Positions 48,036-59,735 of a DNA stretch of 64,000 nucleotides are shown one piece after another. The stretch covers positions 62,001 to 126,000 of the forward strand of contig WNNJ02002887.1 in assembly GCA_012934845.2 (NCBI GenBank), read 5' to 3'. The stretch is from Pomphorhynchus laevis. Taxonomy: Eukaryota; Acanthocephala; Palaeacanthocephala; Echinorhynchida; Pomphorhynchidae. The notes under the pieces are model-generated. The model had not been told where the DNA came from. It made no database searches and saw only the letters and a list, made by a program, of their open reading frames with translations. The translations under genes and the position numbers were made by a program. The number at the start of each line of letters is the position of its first letter. Position 1 is the stretch's first letter.

Positions 48036-49304
48036 GCCAAGAGAATTCTTATATATAAATTATATTGCTAAATGTTAAATTTATTTTCATATATTGTTAT
48101 AATAAACTAATTAAAATCGTGCGATATGACCGATCTATAAGATTTCCTCCAAAAATTAAACTGTCGGTCCGAGTATGACAGTAACAAGCGTGACTGAAAC
48201 AGTCCAACTGCTATACATTTCAAGAGCTTTAGTCTCAATGTAATGATCACGAATTAAACATACAAAAACCATCTTCAACGAAATACGATCATTAAGAAAA
48301 TCAAAGCAGGGACTTTGATTTACCTAATAAAATTTTGAGGAGTAAACAAGAAATTTATAAAATATTTTATTGTTGTAGAAATAGTTAAACTTTGTTATTT
48401 TAAAATAATTAATAATTGATTTTGAATTTATGTTTTTATAAATTGGTTGCTTATAAAATAAACAACCAATTTTTTACAATATATGTTTCATGTGAGAAGA
48501 TTTTATGTTTTAAGATTGCTAAACTTTCAAATTTACATTGATTTGAATCTAATCAAATTGTATTAATTAAAGAGAAGAAATTAATTAATTTCATCAATTA
48601 ATTTAATTAATAAAATTAGATGAATCCATTTAATTAATAAAATTATAATAATTTCATTAATTAAATTAATTGCATTAATTTAAGAGATATATTAAGAATT
48701 TATTAATATAATTTAAGAGATTATTTTTGCAGGGACTTTGGAGCACTAACGCGAATTTTATAAAATATCACTTCGATCGAGTTTATACAAAAACCGTTCA
48801 ATAGGGACTCTATACATTGGAATTTCATAGCTTTAGATAGCCATAATAACAGTCTGATCTAGCCTTTCAACAATAGTATTACTGTTCTCAACTGGATCAA
48901 ATATTATCAGGCTCTAGTCTACACTAACTTAAGTGCTACCGTGTTGGAACGGATGTGCTTAGAGGACGTATTAATTAGTAGATCACAACCACCAGTTGAT
49001 TTATTCAGATGAATATAGCAGCTATGCCAGCTAATAATCAACCAAGATAGTAGGTTTAGAGCATATCAAGCGTTTAGAGCCGCCACTTATGTAAAGAAGT
49101 AGCAGAAACTAAATGATGTCATCCTTATATTATAAAAAATTAAAAGTTATACCGACAACAACATCAGTATTGGCATCGAAAACACCAATCATTTTGACAA
49201 ATTTGTAAACTGGGACAACTCTGACAAATCCAGCAAATTTAACGAATCCTTCAACTCTAACAAACCCGCCAACTCTAATAAATACGGAAATCTGACAAAT
49301 TCTT
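48036..49304. other. AT-rich spacer
   Basis: No gene recognised. 48545-48720 is dominated by ATTAATTTAATTAA-type words. Confidence 0.5.
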
Positions 49305-49376
49305 GGCAATCTAACAACTACGGTCTAACAATTACTCTAACAACTACGGTCTAACAATTACTCTAACAACTACTGT
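49305..49376. repeat. 26-bp tandem repeat, about 2.5 copies
   Basis: The unit AACTACGGTCTAACAATTAC + TCTAAC is repeated directly before a LINE B tail. A looser run of CTCTAACAA-like words precedes it (49240-49300). Confidence 0.75.
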
Positions 49377-49592
49377 CTCCGATCCTTCCTCGCCTGGAAT
49401 CCGCTACCCCACTCGCCTGGAATCAGCTACCTCTCGACGTCTTCCGCGCTCCCTCCTTTATTACATTCAAATACCGCCTCCGTATCCACCACCTTGACAC
49501 ATGATTTAGATTTTTGTTCTTATTTTGTGGTCATGTAAGCGTGCGCCGGCACGCATTTGCCACGTAAAAATAAATCTTTTTTGTTTAATCTA
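49377..49592 (+). mobile_element. LINE B 3' end, 5'-truncated copy
   Basis: It reads AWNQLPLDVFRAPSFI (broken at the left by a repeated CTCGCCTGGAATC) and YRLRIHHLDT-stop, then the 3' untranslated region with the hairpin at 49539-49554, ATTTGCCACG and TAAAAATAAATC. It is very close to the tail of the minus-strand copy at 8.9 kb. Confidence 0.85.
49539..49554 (+). other. LINE B 3'-terminal hairpin (GCGTGC/GCACGC)
   Basis: GCGTGC-GCCG-GCACGC followed by ATTTGCCACG. Same structure as at 7770, 8916 and 55744. Confidence 0.75.
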
Positions 49593-51061
49593 AAAACAAA
49601 AATAACTCTGAGATTCTTAACAACTTTGCGAGTTGTGGTAACTTGAAATAGAACAACAAGAACACCTCTTCTTCATTGGTTTACGACAATTGAGATTTTG
49701 GAAAAACACAAATATTGTTTTCAATTCTATTCTATTTATTTCTAATCGCTGAAAATTACGTTTCATTAATAAATATCTGCGTTAGTATTAATAAGAGGCA
49801 TAGAGTTTTATTTTTTAAATGAAAGTTTTACTTTCTAGCCAATACCTTTTTTAATCAAACTGTCCATATGCTTTGATAAAAGTAATGAATAATGAAATTT
49901 AATGTTTTAAATCAGTAAAACATATCCTCATATCCCTACGTAATGTGGATCAATTTGTATTGGTTCACTGACAATTTGATCCGATGCCAATTTACCGTTT
50001 CAATACATTTGCTCTTTTACATAAAAGCTTGTCTCTAGAAAATTTTCAAATCATGTTATTTTCACTGACAATCAATAAAGCCATGCTGTGAACGATAATT
50101 ATACAAGTATTTAATAGGCCGAGAATGTGTCTAAATGTTTAACGAAAACTTTTATAAGCTCTGGAGTGTATCAAATAAAACATAATACTAAAATATAACA
50201 TTATATAGTATAATTTATATTACATTTTATCTCCCTTTAAAAAAAGAAGAGTAAAGGTAAGGATTCTGAAATGCAATATCGGGACAAAAGTATGCACAGT
50301 TTTGATTTGTCTAAATTCGATGTTAACGAACTTCCTCATGTATAAAACTTAAACAATTTGGTGGAAATAACGGTCAAAACTTTGCTAAATTTCGGAGAAT
50401 ATTTCAATTGCATAACCCATCCCTTCATTAACTTATATCCTGCAAAGTCATTTATAATCATGCAAGGAAATCTACTGTTACTTCCAGAATTGAATTTTCC
50501 ACTAACGAGCTCAACTCTATACATAAAGTATTTCAAGAAAAAGCTAACTCCAATGTCACTATATTGAATATATGCAAATAACTGCCTCTGTTAAAATCTT
50601 TAATACTGAGCCTGATCTCGGAATGGAAGATATCACGGTACTTGAGAAAATATTCGCTTTCAAGAATATACGATATATTACCAGTAAGAAGGATTCAATA
50701 CTAACGATATCATACGCAACAACTTTCTTAGACAATACGCTCTTCTATCTAGAGTACTAATGGCTATCTAAGAGTTATTTTCTTGACGAATACAAAAGCA
50801 CACATTTATTTAGACGAATTCCTAAACACATTGCCAGAGTAGTTGTCATACTTGTGGCATTTGTCAACGTGCATAAGCTCACAAATGTAACGGACATGTA
50901 AAAAAATCGAGTAACTTAAAGATCAATGTTGTCCTCTCAACAACGCACCAATTTATAAAACCTGTGCTATAAATCCTACTCATTTGTCAAGCTACAATAG
51001 ACACTTATATTCAAAGAATCAAAATCGAACTCTTAAGTTCAATTACATACACACGAACATA
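49593..51061. other. AT-rich spacer
   Basis: Short overlapping ORFs (50336-50760) have no recognisable domain. Confidence 0.45.
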
Positions 51062-51063
51062 TT

Positions 51064-52016
51064 CCAAAAGATTAAATCCTTTGACTTATTGATAAAAAGC
51101 TGTTTCGAACTCTTATACTTAATTCTAAAACTCATAGATTTATTGAATAAAACAATCTGTTGTATTCTCTCCGATAAGTTGCACTTTTCTGAGCCTTATT
51201 TCTCAACACTATTCAATAAACTGTACTCAATCAATGGATTCTATGCTAATTTCGAAGGTAAATCCGAAACAACAACACCTGAGTGGAATCACTACATACG
51301 AACTTTCGAGAACTGTCCGATGAGATGTCTGTCATCAATGCATTTTGTCCTCCCAACAAGCTACATCTGTTTATCAACTACGTATCGACAGAAGTCTATG
51401 AGCTAATTGTAGAGTGCACAACATAGGAAGAAGCGAAAGAGATCCTTACCAAGCATTCATAAATCCACCAAACATTATTCATGCTCGACATCGCTTATCT
51501 ACTAGAAAACAAGGTAATGACTAAATCTTTAATGACTATATCAGTCAACTCAATTTACTATATAAATACTATATTTAAAGAGGTATCCACAAAAGTACAT
51601 GCAGATGAAGAATTAGAAGACCTTCATTGCTGGCCTGAAGGATCCTCTTATTAAACACAAGCTCTTAGAACAAAAGTCATTGACCCTCGAAATGGAGGTT
51701 AGCTCGAACAATGGAAACGGCGCATATAGAGCCGCAAAAATATATACAGCCTCCTCATATAGCAAATGAATTTCTACCATAACTAATGACTCATTAATTA
51801 AAAAAAAATCCTGAATGTGCGGCCGTTCCCATATCAATAATCAATCGTTCAAGTCAGATCAACGATGTGAAATGCCGATTTTGTGGGAGACCATCTCATT
51901 ATCAATTGAAATGTCCGGTTAAAGATGCAAATTGCTACAAATGTGGGAAGCCTGGTCATTTTTCTCCTGTCTGTTAATCCTCCCAAAAGATCAAATCCTT
52001 TTACTTATTGATAAAA
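51064..52016 (+). mobile_element. LTR retrotransposon fossil (Gag remnant)
   Basis: A broken, old fragment of an LTR retroelement, probably Ty3/Gypsy-type. The Gag part is recognisable from about 51230, and two CCHC zinc knuckles of spacing CX2CX4HX4C lie at about 51880-51975. No protease, reverse transcriptase or integrase is seen, and no LTRs. The fragment is bracketed by two 34-base direct repeats with two differences (51064-51097 and 51983-52016). It carries many breaks and is not functional. Confidence 0.75.
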
Positions 52017-52379
52017 GGAATAATAAATACAAGAACAGCATTGAAAGCTTAAAGTATTGGAAGTAGTAGTGTTTAAAAACAACAAACTGGCACTTTATCA
52101 ACAAACAAATAACCATCTCACTTGATTTACTCCTTCGGCCAATAGAGGAAGATGACTGCTTCGGAAAAGGTTCAACTTTAACTAAATCAGGGTCACCTTT
52201 TCCAAGCGTCTATCAACCTATTCTCACTGAGTAAGTAATGGATGCTTGACCAATTTTTATGTTCACTCTCACAGCAAGCAACTGCGATTCTTTCGACTAT
52301 ATATAATAGTCAAATTTACTATCCCACTCCAATAAAACTCAGTGTTTGCCAAATTGCTTCATATTTCGAACTTCACTAA
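52017..52379. other. Spacer
   Basis: No gene supported between the Gag fossil and LINE A. Confidence 0.4.
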
Positions 52380-53760
52380 TTTGTTCATGTACATTCTCAC
52401 GAATGAATACTGGAAAACACGATACTATTTCCCGCTGACTAAGGATATAACGTACATTGCTCGTTTTAACCATTCAGTCTTCTTTTTTAAGATATTTAAA
52501 TAGAAGTTTGTTAGAAGTATAATACGCCAGGCTGGATTGGGACATCTGGATTTGACAAAGTTTTGAATGAGTCTATTACCTATCACAAATTTACAGCCAC
52601 TGAATCGACACAATCCCTCCCAACTTAGTTGGTTTCAGAAGTAGGGACTTGTCAGTTACTAAAATCCTGGATGTCTAGAATCATTCACAAAGTCTCTCCA
52701 AAGCCAATTCGACAATTTTCAGTCATGTCTGTTAGCTTTTATACAAATAACCAGAGGAAGGAGATCTTCATTACTATGCTGATAGTTCCACTATCATAAA
52801 TTTGAGGTGTAAATATATAAGAAAAATAATAATATTGTCAAGTTCTAAAAATATCCAATGCCAATCTCGATCAAAACTCCCTTATCTCCAGCTATGAGAA
52901 ACCACTTGCCTATAAGATCCATTATTATCTAGTTGTGCGAAATTAAATCCTACTTAATTTTCATAAGTTTGTCAAGCGTCGCTTAGTCAATTCTGCAGTG
53001 AACGAATTGCATCAGTACTTTAAGAGCACAGTTCACAGCTTACTGTGGCTGTTTATCTTGACTTTTTTCGCTCTTCGATCGTATATCTATTCATTTCGTT
53101 ATATCATTACTTAGGTTATTTAAATTGGCAGAAAGGGTGGAAATTCGGCTGTACACTAAGTGATTATACCACGAAGACGACCCTGAAGAACGTCAATTTT
53201 TATCCAATTACAATAATTCTTCAAGCTATATTCTCTCTCCAATCATTTAAGGTATTTCACAATTCTTTATAAACCTCTACTGCGCGATCAACTTCTTGCA
53301 ATATACGCTGATGATAGCACATCCTTATTTTCAGGACGCAGGTGTAGTAATGTTGTCTCGAAAATCAGCCAATTCTTCATAGAATTAATAGACACATTGC
53401 CCTCAATCAAGCGTACTTATTAACTCTACAAAACGCAGGTGTTTAACTTCAGTGGCACACCTGCAACAAAGAAAAAGTTAAAGAGAATGCCAACATCAGC
53501 ATTTTCTGCAATTTTGGCAAACCAAACACTTCCGGTTTAGACTTTAATAAATTCAAGTGTGCCATAGAGAGAGCAATATTGACCCTAAAACAAGTTCAAC
53601 GTCTGCTTTGATAGAGAAGGTGGGGATTGATACACCTGGATTTCTCGGAACTCGTATTATCTTCAAGAGAATGTCCCTGAGTAAAGAGCAAAGTTTTTTA
53701 CGTACATTTTTTTGAAACCACGAACAATTGTGAGGCGCGATTGAGACCGCAAGTGTCGTG
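52380..53760 (+). mobile_element. LINE A, old diverged copy
   Basis: It corresponds to copy 1 from the linker onward: NEYWKTRYYFPLTKDITYIA near 52404, then IGTSGFDKVLNESIT-like text (52530), SRDLSVTKILD (52640), a VYLDF-like motif A (53050), YEDDPEERQFLSNY-like text (53165), YADDSTSLFSGRRCSN (53306) with an intact YADD, and GTPATKKKLKRM near 53455. It is interrupted by many frameshifts and small deletions and is clearly older than the other LINE A copies. Confidence 0.8.
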
Positions 53761-54059
53761 AACCCTGGCTCGATCGCAAGATTTCGCATTGTTTCATGCT
53801 TGTGGGACCAGGCACAAGCAGAATCTCGAGAATCTTAGCCTAGTTCCTATCGATGCTCGGCTGATCAGAAGATAGATATCATACCAAAACTACGACATAA
53901 GTAGAAAGTTATCTGTGTCACTAATTTTTCTAGCTATCTTTCACTGTTTCCTCATTTATCAGATTATAAGTTATTATGAAATTATTTAAAAATCTGTGTG
54001 ATAAAAATATAAAATGTATTTAAACTTTCGCTGTTAATCAGCTTATCAAAGCAAGAATT
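53761..54059. other. Spacer
   Basis: Eroded sequence beyond the LINE A similarity. No gene. Confidence 0.4.
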
Positions 54060-54660
54060 TAAGTCATTATTTAACGAATTGTACAATTATCGTCAAATTG
54101 TCTCTTCCACATGTACTGCTTCTAATCATTGCGGTATTGTTGCCATTGCTCGTCACCCAACTTCTCTGCGTGAAATTAATGCTAACATCCGTTCCACTTC
54201 GTTCGAATTACTCCTATGCAGATCATCATCTCTTTTTCCTCTCGAACATGTGTTTGAATATTGTCCAGGCAAAGTTGCCCCCTCACGTATGTTCTTTAAC
54301 GACCTTGCCGATCTTCTTTCTCACTGTTCATTGTATTATACTCCTTCTTTTGTTCTCGGTGACTTTAACATTCGTCTTGATCGCACGGCTGACTCTGACT
54401 ATATCACTTTAACTAATCTTTTTTGATTTTAACTATAAATTACTTTCAAAAAGCCCAACTCATATTCTTAGCGGTACTCTCGGCATCATTGATGTCGCCA
54501 AATGCTTCAATGAATGTGCCTCCTTGACAATCACTGATACTGGTTTGTCTGATAATTTCCTTGTCACTCTTACTCGTATCTGCCTCCTTCTCTGTATCCA
54601 ACATAAGCTACTCTCAGTTGACCCTGGAAACTTCTCGATATCTCTATTCTCTGTGTGACC
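54060..54660 (+). mobile_element. LINE B endonuclease fragment
   Basis: The frame 54079-54426 is the AP-type endonuclease of LINE B: STCTASNHCGIVAIARHPTS, INANIRSTSFELLLCRSSSL, PSRMFFNDLADLLSHCSLYY and SFVLGDFNIRLDRT, with the GDFN catalytic box. After a stop, THILSGTLGIIDVAKCF and TITDTGLSDNFLVTL continue with the SDxF box near the endonuclease end, where SDH is usual. A 3'-truncated piece with no RT. Confidence 0.85.
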
Positions 54661-55714
54661 TTACTCAATTCTCACTCTTTTCACATCCACTTAACTATCT
54701 TTATCTTTATTTATCTAAAATAAATAAATTATTATTAATCTATATTTTATCCTTTATACGGATATAAAAATATGCATCAATCACAGTTGGATGAAAATAA
54801 TAATAAATAGGTAATAAGTTAAGCTAAAAAAGAAAACCCCAAATGACATAAACTTATTTCTTCTTACTACTGTTTAAACCTCCATATTCACGGCCTCAGG
54901 TCCGGTGGGATCTGAGCCCCACAGCCAATCCAACACGCCGCTCTTCGACTAAACCACCCGAGATCTCTCACCCCCTGAAGAGTTCAATTGCGGCGGACTA
55001 TGCTGGGTAAACGAGAGACGAAAAGCTTGAGAAACCTTAGCCTTTGCTCTAGCAACGTCGTCTAGAAAATAAGACTAATCCCGAGATAGCCTAAGAGTCC
55101 AAAATGCGCACCTAAGTTTTCCCTTTCAATGACAGAGGCTGGGCACGTTTTAGGGCCCACCTAGCTCTCTACAGGGTATGTCTAAGTCTAATCAGGTCAG
55201 CTTTCGTCGACCAGTTCACCGTAACGGTGAACCCCGGGTATTTTACTAGACTCGTGAAGACAGGGAGTGGTTAATTATTCAAAATTGAGAAGAGTGCAGA
55301 GAGCGCTAATCTCTTAAGTTTCTGCTTTGTTACAGGAACGCCACAAAAGACAACCACCTGAGATTTCGCGGAGTTTAAAATATGATTGGATTTGAGTAAC
55401 TGGTCTTTTAATCTTAAAAAGAAACGGCTGATGTCCGAGACTACGTCTTTGCACCTGCGTCCAGATAACAGGGTTGTGGTATTATCAGCGTATACCACTA
55501 GACGTTGTTCGCGTTTAAATATTTTAAAGAGTTCAATGGAGGCAGCAACATATAAGATAGGAGAAAGAGGGGATTTTTGGAGCACACCCGTAATAGGATA
55601 GAACTGACGCGCATCAGGGTCGTCTTCATAATAGAATCGCTTGGTGTACAGCAGTATCTCCACCCTGTTAACAATTCTCGCAGGCAACCCAAGTGACATG
55701 AGAGAATACATAAT

Positions 55715-56215
55715 AATATAATAATTTATTTAAAGTGGCAAATGCGTGCAAAATGCACGCTTACATGACCACTAACAAACAAAAAAGAACATCAAAAGTC
55801 ACAGATAATTAGTTAATTGTTGAAATGGAATTGGATTTGGCGTTTGAAGCACGGCATAGATGTTGATTGGCTGATATGAATAGACAGTTGATTCCACGAG
55901 AGAGGAGCAGCCACAACGAAGGAGCGGAAGGCAAAAGAGGTAGAGTAGTTTGGTACATGTAAAAGAAGGGAATTGCGGGAACGCAAAGCACAATACACAG
56001 TACGAGAATTGTCGAGAAAAGGAAGGTTGAGAAATGAAGGGGTATGAGAAGTTATAAGGCGAAAAGCAATGATAAGAAGACGAATTTGAAAATGACAATA
56101 AATGGTAGGCCAATCAAGAGAAACAAGATAGTTGGATGTATGATCAAAACGACGAAGACGGAGGAGAACTCGGACGGCAGCGTTGATGATGCGTTGTAAA
56201 GGAAAGAAGAATGGT
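55715..56215 (-). mobile_element. LINE B 3' end inserted in LINE A
   Basis: A 5'-truncated LINE B of about 500 bp within the RT of LINE A, in the same orientation. Its C-terminal frame is still open from about 56215 to 55813: LQRIINAAVRVLLRLRRFDH, SLDWPTIYCHFQIRLLIIAF, RNSLLLHVPNYSTSFAF, APLSWNQLSIH, ending FKRQIQFHFNN. The hairpin lies at 55744-55760, then a TTTAAATAAATTATTATATT tail. There is no convincing target duplication. The open frame suggests it is one of the youngest LINE B copies here. Confidence 0.9.
55744..55760 (-). other. LINE B 3'-terminal hairpin (GCGTGC/GCACGC)
   Basis: On the minus strand GCGTGC-ATTTT-GCACGC followed by ATTTGCCAC. The loop differs completely from the other copies while the stem is kept. 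Confidence 0.75.
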
Positions 56216-58640
56216 GATGCGGTTAAAGGGAATAGAGATGCGGTCAAATGCAGCAGAAAAGTCAAGGAAAGCAGCCACAGCAAGTTGATAACTATTCTCT
56301 TGACAAAACTGATGCACTTCACCTACAGCCGAATGGACCGATCGACCTTTGACTAACCCATATAAACCTAGTGGGATTAAATTCCGCCCACTCAAATGAT
56401 CGCGGATTCTACACGCAAGCGCTTTTTCGTAGATCGATACGAGGGAATTCTTGAATCGATAATGGGACGCAGGGTCTTTAGGGAGCATGAGAACCGGACT
56501 ATTTCTTTGGTAAGAAATATTCGTACGACTAATATTGATGCCGGCCACATCGGATGGGGCGGCTAAAAGCATTGTGACGGCCACTTCTCTTCTTTGATTG
56601 GCTGTCAAAAGCTGACAGACTCGAGAAGATAGTGGAGCGACGGATTTAGAGGTGCCCGGAAGTGGCCCCCAGGAGTTCAGGATATCTGTAACAGATAAGT
56701 CCCTGCTTCTGAAGTCACCCCAAGGCGGGATTGGTTGAGGGAGATTGAGTGGCTCCATAATTATGTAGGGATAGTGACTCCTTCAAAACATTATCAAGGC
56801 CTATACTACCAATCCAACCCAAAGCTCTATCCTTCCAACAGACAAACTTCTCCTTCTTGAATATCTTCCAGAAGGAAGACTGAGAAGGGTTAAGGTGAGC
56901 GATGTTCGCCTTATCCCTGCTCAGCTGGAACCTATATCTAGTGCTCCAGTATTCATTCGAGATGGCCTGCCTGGCGGAAACAGAGACATTGGGAAGACCT
57001 AGCATTTTAGCCAAAACCTTGAGTTTTGTTGGAGTGGGATTGTAAATATGACCTTTATAGGTAGTCGAAAGAAACGCGGTAGCTTGCGAGGAGAGGAAGG
57101 AATTAAATTCGGTCAAATTCTCATTACCAATTCTGGGGAAGAGTTGGATAGCCGCCTGAAAGAAAGCCACTCTGATGGGATCAAAGTGAAACCTCCTTCT
57201 AAGCAACGTATCTTCCTCTATCCGCCAACGAATTAGGTCATGAGAGATGGTCTGTTTTTGGCGCGACTGCTCAGTGCAGATGGGTTTCAACAACCACATC
57301 TTATGAAGCAGTAATATGTCGAGAAGAGAATTAGTTGTTGAGCAATGAAAAGTTGGGGACGGTGGTTTGTGAATAAGGTAATCGTTCCTGGCTCTGCGGA
57401 GTGCTGCATTAATCCAACGACCAGTTCTGTCGTTGAAGTCACCGAGTAACATGTCATAGCCACTACCCAAGATACGGTCCAGGAGATCACGGTTCTTGTG
57501 AATTTCCCCTGGCCTAATATAGATATTGGCTATGCTGATACGTTTACCATTCTTACAAAGTGAAACAGCTAAACAAGACAGGGCTGGACAAGAATAGTTT
57601 AAAAGAAGGGATGATCTTAAGGAGCATTTAACTAGGGTTAAGAGACCTTGAGATGAAGAGGCGTGAGGAGGGGTTATGTACGGAGTGAAGTGGGTGTAAA
57701 TATGCTTGGGGATAAATCGAGTAATGTCCTGGGGGATACGGATAGACCGCGTCTCCTGAAGGACTATAACATCCGCATCTCTACCAGATAGAAGGCTAAG
57801 AGCAGAAGCACCTCCCGAATTCCACTGAAGTATATTCAGTGAAAAAGGCTCTTGACTACTTTGCATTGTGTTACGACAGCTGGAGTGGGATGCCTACCTC
57901 CTAGCAGAAACTAGGAGAGAGAAAGTTGCCCTTCTCACTCCCAGCCCTACCAGGAGAAGACACTTGCCCACCGGCATTATCTTCATCTCCCTCTGAGGCC
58001 AACAACTCCCAGCATATATCATCTTTCTTTGCCAACTTCAAGGAAGCCAACTTTTGTTTAGAAGATGATCTCTTCTTAGAACGGGGGGCTCTCTTTGAAG
58101 AGGTAAGAATCGTCGATGGAGGAGAACGGGACTCCTCGAATTTCGCTATCAGATGGTTCATTAAGGCTCGAATCTCGTCTTTATATGTCTGTAGTCTTGC
58201 GTCAACAATTTTGAAAATGTCGGTGTCAGACATACCATAACCGTTTGAATTGGATAAGCTGGCAGCGGCAAAGTGGGCCGGTTTGACCGGTGCCCCACAA
58301 TGCCTTAATTTGTATTCTTTGAAGATAGGACATCTTCTAGACCAGGCCGGGTGCTGACCACCACAATTGGAACACAGAGGGGGGAGAGAACATTTCCCCT
58401 CATGGACTTCGGAAGAGCTGCAAACCCCACACGTATGGGGCCTAGTACAGTTCGAGGACCAGTGCCCCCAGAGGTGGCACCCATTGCAATGGGGGTAGGT
58501 AAACCATCGGTCGAAATGAGCTCAAAGGTTAGATTGAACCCCAAGAAGGGGTTCATACTGCATTTGCATAGTACCTCAACCTGCTCCAAAGAAGCTGAGG
58601 CGAAACATATAGGTAACGGTAACCAGTGAAAATAAATTAA

Positions 58641-59034
58641 TCGTATTGATATCCAATACACTCACCATTGATCGCTTAAACACAGAAGTCAGCCTACAGA
58701 CGAATTATTGGTTGCAAATGCAACGGACAAAATGTTGAATGCAAATCATGTAAACACGTCAAAGCATGTCGTAAATGTGGTGGGTTCAGGGAAACTCCTC
58801 CCTATCCCTAGAGCCAGAAATTTGGTACAGTTTAACATAGTTGAGCCTATAGAAAGGCACAGATTATTTAATATATTTATTAAACCGTTTGTCAACAAGT
58901 ACAACAACCGCATTCTTTTTAATTTTATCAAAATTAATGATGTTGTGATAAAGATTTCCTTCGCGACGGCTGGGTTAGCGAATGAATATGAATGTTTTTT
59001 GCTGATAAATTGACCAGTCTCTGCACCTTTCAGG
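58641..59034 (+). other. Unassigned segment with a cysteine-rich frame
   Basis: One plus frame (58699-58790) reads IIGCKCNGQNVECKSCKHVK then ACRKCGGF, eight cysteines in about 25 residues, before a stop. This could be a zinc-binding remnant of a retroelement or host protein; I do not recognise it. The rest is AT-rich. Confidence 0.3.
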
Positions 59035-59500
59035 CCATGGGGGTTCACCGTTACGGTGAACTGGTCGACGAAAGCTGACCTGAATAGACTTAGACGTACC
59101 CTGTAGAGAGCTAGGTGAGCCTTGAAACGGGCCCAGCATTTGTCATTGAAAGTGAAAACCCATGTGCGCCTCTGGTGTACTTGGACTATCTCATGATTGG
59201 TTTTAGTTTTAGACGACGTCCCCCAGAGCAAAGGCTAAGGTTTCTTAAGCTCTTCGTCTCTCGTTTACACATCATAGTCCGCCTCGATTGTACTCTTCTG
59301 GGGGTGATAGCCCCCTGTGGTTTAGTCGGAGGGCGGCGTGTTGGATTGGTTTGAACGCTCATATCTCACCGGACCTGAGGCCATTAAGATAGAAGACTTC
59401 TACAGACTTTTTAATAAAGAGACTATGACAAGTTTTTTTTCTTTTAAATGACACTGACATTTATTTATTCCCTTATATTATTTTTATTAAGAAAATCCTT
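59035..59500 (+). mobile_element. LINE A 3' end, 5'-truncated copy
   Basis: It begins at GGGTTCACCGTTACGGTGAA and matches 1289-1757 of copy 1: LNRLRRTL, ALKRAQHLSLKVKTHVRLW, then the 3' untranslated region GGTTTAGTCGGAGGGCGGCG and the TTAAGAAAATCCTTATCTTA tail. The frames are broken. Confidence 0.88.
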
Positions 59501-59735
59501 ATCTTACGTTATATCGTATGCTTGATTCCCAATTCGATATAAATGCACTAGCAAACTGCGACGTTAATGTGATTGGTTCAGAGATGATTGATTTTCGCAC
59601 CACAGTATTTGGAATGATATGTGGTGGGGCAGTCAAATTTGATTTTTGTTTAATAGAGTAATTCATTGGATGCCTAATTATGTTATGTGCCTAAGCGCAG
59701 TGCGGCTTGATGTGATTGCAAAAATATGAGGGTCC
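59501..59735. other. Host or LINE F flank
   Basis: A plus frame reads MLDSQFDINALANCDVNVIG near 59519. It is unrecognised and could be the start of the LINE F element that follows. Confidence 0.3.

Larger units (their letters stand above)
54790..58640 (-). mobile_element. LINE A, most complete copy (ORF1, ORF2), split by LINE B
   Basis: Read right to left. ORF1 ends at 57901 and has three zinc knuckles (58290-58480: CNGCHLWGHWSSNC, CGVCSSSEVHEGKC, CSNCGGQHPAWSRRC), then MSDTDIFKIVDARLQTYKDE. A frameshift near 58505 separates them from the upstream part (LCKCSMNPFLGFNLTFELIS). ORF2 starts at 57866, 32 bases after ORF1. Its endonuclease has ILQWNSGG, E38, GDFNDR (D143, N145), D183 and H209, all apparently intact. 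A frameshift near 56730 leads into RT (SRDLSVTDILNSWGPLP, AFLDFSAAFDRISIPF). RT resumes after the LINE B insertion at 55711 (GLPARIVNRVEILLYTKRF, YADN instead of YADD). The 3' end has the LINE A tail at 54890-55270. Gag-like knuckles plus AP endonuclease suggest the Jockey/I superfamily. Confidence 0.92.

Noticed and set aside
50984-51406. 140-codon ORF as a single host gene
   Set aside because: Its last part belongs to the LTR-element Gag fossil and the first part has no recognisable content.
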